In this document: positions 60,453 to 64,000 of the stretch, piece after piece
How the letters are laid out: the number at the start of each line of letters is the position of its first letter
Position numbering within the stretch: position 1 is the stretch's first letter
Assembly (NCBI GenBank): GCA_035693025.1
Contig: DASSHI010000035.1
Coordinates: 58,149-122,148, forward strand
From: VRUE01 sp035693025
Lineage (GTDB): Bacteria > Actinomycetota > Thermoleophilia > Solirubrobacterales > 70-9
DNA length: 64,000 nucleotides
Direction of reading: 5' to 3'
Notes under the pieces: model-generated
Seen by the model: only the letters and a program-made list of their open reading frames with translations
Database searches by the model: none
What the model was told of the DNA's origin: nothing
Position numbers and translations under genes: made by a program

Positions 60453-63400
60453 TGCAGCTTCTGTACGGGCGGATCCACGGCAGGTCACAGGCATTCTTCG
60501 CCTTGGCCCGGCTCACGCTGGCATTTCTGTGTATTGCGACGATTGCCGGTGTTACGGTCGAATCCGCATCCGCTTCTCGGCATGTGAAGCATCTCCATGT
60601 ACGTGGCCATCACCACCGTCGGCATGCCCCCCGACATCACAAGACGCAAAAACACAGGAAAGAGATCGGGACGAAAGCCGGACCCACCGTCGGTGGCGCA
60701 ACCGCCCCAAGCCTCACCCAGACGGCACCTAGCCCAGGAGTGGCGCCCTACTCCAAGCACCCGAGCGGAAAGCGCCCTCATGCCGTCTGCCCTCCCCCCA
60801 GCCGCCACGAAGCGACTTGCTTTGCCGCTCTCGTTCCGGCCAAGGCCGACGGAACCCCTGCGCTGGGCCCCAATGCCGAAGGAAGCGGTGAAGGCGGCGG
60901 CCTCTCGCCGGCCGACCTTCGTTCTGCATACAACGTGTCCGGGGAAGGCGGCTTGGGCAAGACGATCGCGATCGTCGACGCCTATGACGACCCGAATGCG
61001 GAAAGTGACCTGGGCGTGTACCGCAGCCACTACGGCCTCGGCTGGTGCGCCGAAGCGAACGGCTGCTTCCGCAAGGTGAATCAGAAAGGCGAAACGATCG
61101 CCTGGCAAAAAGAAAACGCCCCGACGGCGGGCTCTGGCTGGGCCGTCGAGATCTCGCTCGACCTCGACATGGCCTCAGCTATCTGCCCGGGTTGCGATCT
61201 CCTGTTGGTGGAGGCGAACAGCAACTCCTACGCGGATCTGGCCGCGGCAGAGGAAACGGCGGCGAAACTCGCCCCCACGGCGATCAGCAACAGCTTCGGC
61301 GGCCCGGAGCTCGAAAGCGTCGCCTCCACCTATAACAGCGCCTTCTCTCCGAACATCCCGGTCTTCGCCTCGAGCGGGGACTCGGGCTACGGAGTCTCCT
61401 TTCCCGCTTCGGTCTCCAACGTGATCGCGGTCGGCGGCACGACGCTGCACAAAGCCGAAAACCCCAGGGGCTGGTCGGAGACCGCCTGGGCGGGCGCCGG
61501 CAGCGGTTGCAGCTACTTTCAGGCAAAGCCCGCCTGGCAGACCGACACCGGCTGCGCGAAGAAGAGCGTCGCCGACGTCTCCGCCGTCGCCGATCCGAAA
61601 ACGCCGCTCTCGATCTATGACTCCTATTGCTGGCAGGCTGGCTGTGAAGCCGAATACGGCTGGGTCCTGGTCGGCGGCACGAGCGCCTCCTCGCCGATTC
61701 TCGCCGCCCTCGAGGCGAAGAAGTCGAGCGCCGAACGAGAACTGAAGGGCAAACTCTTCTGGCAGCAGGGGCCGGAAGGAGAGCTCTACGACGTCAGCGA
61801 CGGCCGAAACGGTGCCTGTGACCCGAAAGCCGAATACCTCTGCGACGCGAGGGTCGGCTACGACGGCCCGACCGGCTGGGGAACCCTGGGGAGAACCGCG
61901 GGCTCCTCGCGACCCGTGGTCGGGACCTATGAAGCCACATCGGTCACGACTCGCTCCGCGACCCTCAACGGCGGAATCAATCCGACTGGCAAAGCGACCA
62001 CCTACCACTTCGAATACGGTCTCAGCACCTCCTACGGGCAGGACATCCCCGTATCGAATGAAAGCGTCGGCTCGGGCAGCTCTCCCGTATCGGTCTCGGC
62101 CGGCCTGAGCGGCCTGAGGCGCGACACGACCTACCACTACCGGCTCGTCGCGACCAACGAACTGGGCACCACCTACGGCGCCGATGAGACCTTCGTCACC
62201 TCGCCCTGGTCGCCGCAGCACCCGATGCAGGAAACGAAAGTCGAAGGGTTTCCCTCGACGCCCAGAATGCGCGGTGTCTCCTGCGCTTCGAAAACCTTCT
62301 GCGCGGCGGTGGGCTGGACCGGTGCATGGACCTCCGGCCAGTCGAGCACGACCATTGGCTATATCCAGCACTGGAACGGCAGCGAATGGCTGTCCGACTC
62401 CGTCTCGCTGCCGAGCGCCGAAGACAGCTGGCTATATGCCGTCTCCTGCACCTCGGCTACGTTCTGCATGGCGAGCGGGGAAAAGTTCACCGTCGGCCCG
62501 GGTTACGTGCCCTTCGCCGAGCGCTGGAGCGGCAGCGAATGGACGAGCGAAGCGATGCCCGCTCCAAACGATGCGTTCAAAATCAACGGCGAGTACTGGA
62601 GCATCGAAATCAACGAAATTTCGTGCGCGAGCTCGACTTTTTGTATGGCCGTAGGATCGTACTTCACTGAAGCGGGTGAAACCTGGACTAAGAAAACCCT
62701 GACCGAGTCCTGGAACGGCAGCGAATGGCAGGTCCAGCCCTCGCCGAGCCCCGCCGCCAAGGAACCCAATGAAAACGCCCAGAACATGCTGGAAGGTGTC
62801 TCCTGCCCGACCGCGAGCTATTGCGTAGCTGTCGGCTACAGCGGCCCCTACACGAAGTACTACAAAGACCAAAGCCTCCTCATGACCTGGAACGGCAGCC
62901 AATGGTCCCAGCAGTCGGTCCCCTCGGTGCCCGAACGGGGGACGCTGCTCCACGGAGTGTCCTGTGCATCGGCGAGCGCCTGCATGGCAGTGGGATCGGC
63001 CGAGCAGGAAGTCGAAGTGGAATGGGAACCGGAATGGACCTTTGTCACCGGCAGCGCCGAGCCGCTCGCCTACACGCTGAGCAACGGCACTTGGACCCTT
63101 GCCAATCCCGACCGGCCCGTTAACGACGTCTCCTGCAGCGCTGTCGACTGGTGCGTGGCGAGCGGGGGGCACTACAACGCGGGCGAGGAAGGGTTCTATA
63201 AAGAATTCGAAGGCGGAGCCGAGCAATGGAACGGCAGCGAATGGAGCATCGAGAATCCCGTCTTTCCATCGGACGCATTCAAGGCAGGAATGGAACCGGA
63301 AGGTGTCTCGTGCGCCGGCACTACCTGTGAGACCGTCGGCAGGTATTCCGGGAATACGGGCGAACTGCCTTACGCGAGCCGTCTGGCGAGCTCGTCACCG

Positions 63401-64000
63401 CATGTGCTCGCTGAAGCGGCGACCGAAGTAACGGTGCAAAGCGCGACGCTCCATGGCAAGGTGGACCCCGAAGGCGCCGACACGACCTATGAGTTCGAAT
63501 ACGGAACGAGCACGTCATACGGAACGAGCATCCCCGTGCCGGCCAAAGCTGTCGGCCATGGAATGGGCGAGAAGGAAGTAAGCGCTGGCCTCTCCGGTCT
63601 CTCACCGCACACGAATTACCACTACCGGCTTGCTGCTACGAACGCCGAAGGGACGAGCTACGGCAAAGATCAGACGTTCACTACGCCGCGGAATAATGTG
63701 GTCACCGAGCTCGAGTCCGAAAGCTACCCTATGTCGCTTGTGGGCCAGCAAGATCCTACGAGCAAGCTGACGATAGAACAGGAAGGCACAAGAAGAGCTA
63801 CGGCCTGCGAAAAAGCGAGTCTGAACGCCAGCTCTGTCTACGCGACGTCCGAACCGCGACTCAAGCCCGAATATCAGGGTTGCACCATCGAAATCCTCGG
63901 CAAGTATGATCCGCTCGAAATCCTCGCCAACAGCTGCGAATACACGATGGGGATCGCCAACACCACCGCGCCATACAGCGCGACCTTCGGCATCGTCTGC
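60453..64000 (+). CDS. Sedolisin-like (S53) protease with WNGSEW repeats and Fn3-like domains (3' end outside window)
   Basis: An open frame of about 1182 codons runs to the window edge without a stop. A signal peptide is followed by a His/Arg-rich stretch (RGHHHRRHAPRHHK). An S53 catalytic domain begins at LSPADLRSAYNVSG: Glu-Asp pair EISLD, oxyanion region SSGDSGYG, and GGTSASSP with the Ser nucleophile. Two Fn3-like modules (ATLNGGINPTGKATTYHFEYG; ATLHGKVDPEGADTTYEFEYG) flank about six repeats with 'GVSCxSxxxCxAVG' and 'WNGSEW', likely a beta-propeller. GGGAGGAAG precedes ATG 60453. No standard S53 activation pro-domain is evident. Confidence 0.85.

Overview
The window looks like the replication-origin region of a high-GC actinobacterium, most likely of the class Thermoleophilia (Solirubrobacterales-like). 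The evidence is the order yidD-rnpA-rpmH / dnaA-dnaN-recF-dciA-gyrB-gyrA, the actinobacterial FHA / PP2C / RodA / PBP / PASTA-kinase cluster near the origin, very high GC with frequent GTG and TTG starts, and a large set of exported proteins built from Fn3-like 'GTVNP..FEYG' modules. The lineage is inferred from gene content only; no search was run.

Layout. 1-9.8 kb: origin genes. yidD (cut by the window edge), rnpA and rpmH run leftward; dnaA, dnaN, recF, a DciA-type DUF721 gene, gyrB and gyrA run rightward. A parS-like palindrome sits on the rnpA/yidD junction, and DnaA-box-like sites lie around the dnaA-dnaN gap. 9.8-12.2 kb (leftward): an exported CARDB-like protein, pheA and an HNH endonuclease. 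12.3-20.4 kb (rightward): a cell-wall growth and signalling operon with a PknA-like kinase, FhaA, FhaB, PstP, RodA/FtsW, PbpA and a four-PASTA PknB. 20.4-25.8 kb (leftward): a second membrane kinase with an unusual extracellular domain, purM and a Fic AMPylator with a striking AT-rich palindrome at its promoter, then uppP and dedA.

25.8-37.6 kb is an exopolysaccharide locus: a nucleotide-sugar dehydratase, a LytR_C protein, a Wzy-like polymerase, a Wzx-like flippase, three glycosyltransferases, an initiating sugar-phosphate transferase and two GNAT/FemAB-type acyltransferases. Several palindromic elements occur here, two of them inside coding sequence. 37.6-41.3 kb carries a DUF3105 exported protein, a hydrolase, metF, a structured 400-bp intergenic region and an enoyl-CoA hydratase. 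41.3-49.1 kb is an array of TetR-type regulators (eight TetR units in seven genes, one a tandem fusion), interrupted by a DUF4143 ATPase and pyrF.

49.1-64 kb is an exported-protein locus. A consensus-like promoter precedes a collagen-like/InlB-like protein, a 1717-residue Fn3/NHL-type protein, a 939-residue exported protein and a PucR-type regulator in one probable operon. A separate large gene, still open at the right edge, follows: a sedolisin-like (S53) protease fused to repeated WNGSEW modules and Fn3-like domains.

Two features run across the window. Exported protein segments prefer GAA for Glu while cytoplasmic segments prefer GAG, even within single genes. Four of six convergent gene pairs overlap through a shared CTAG or TTAG stop signal.
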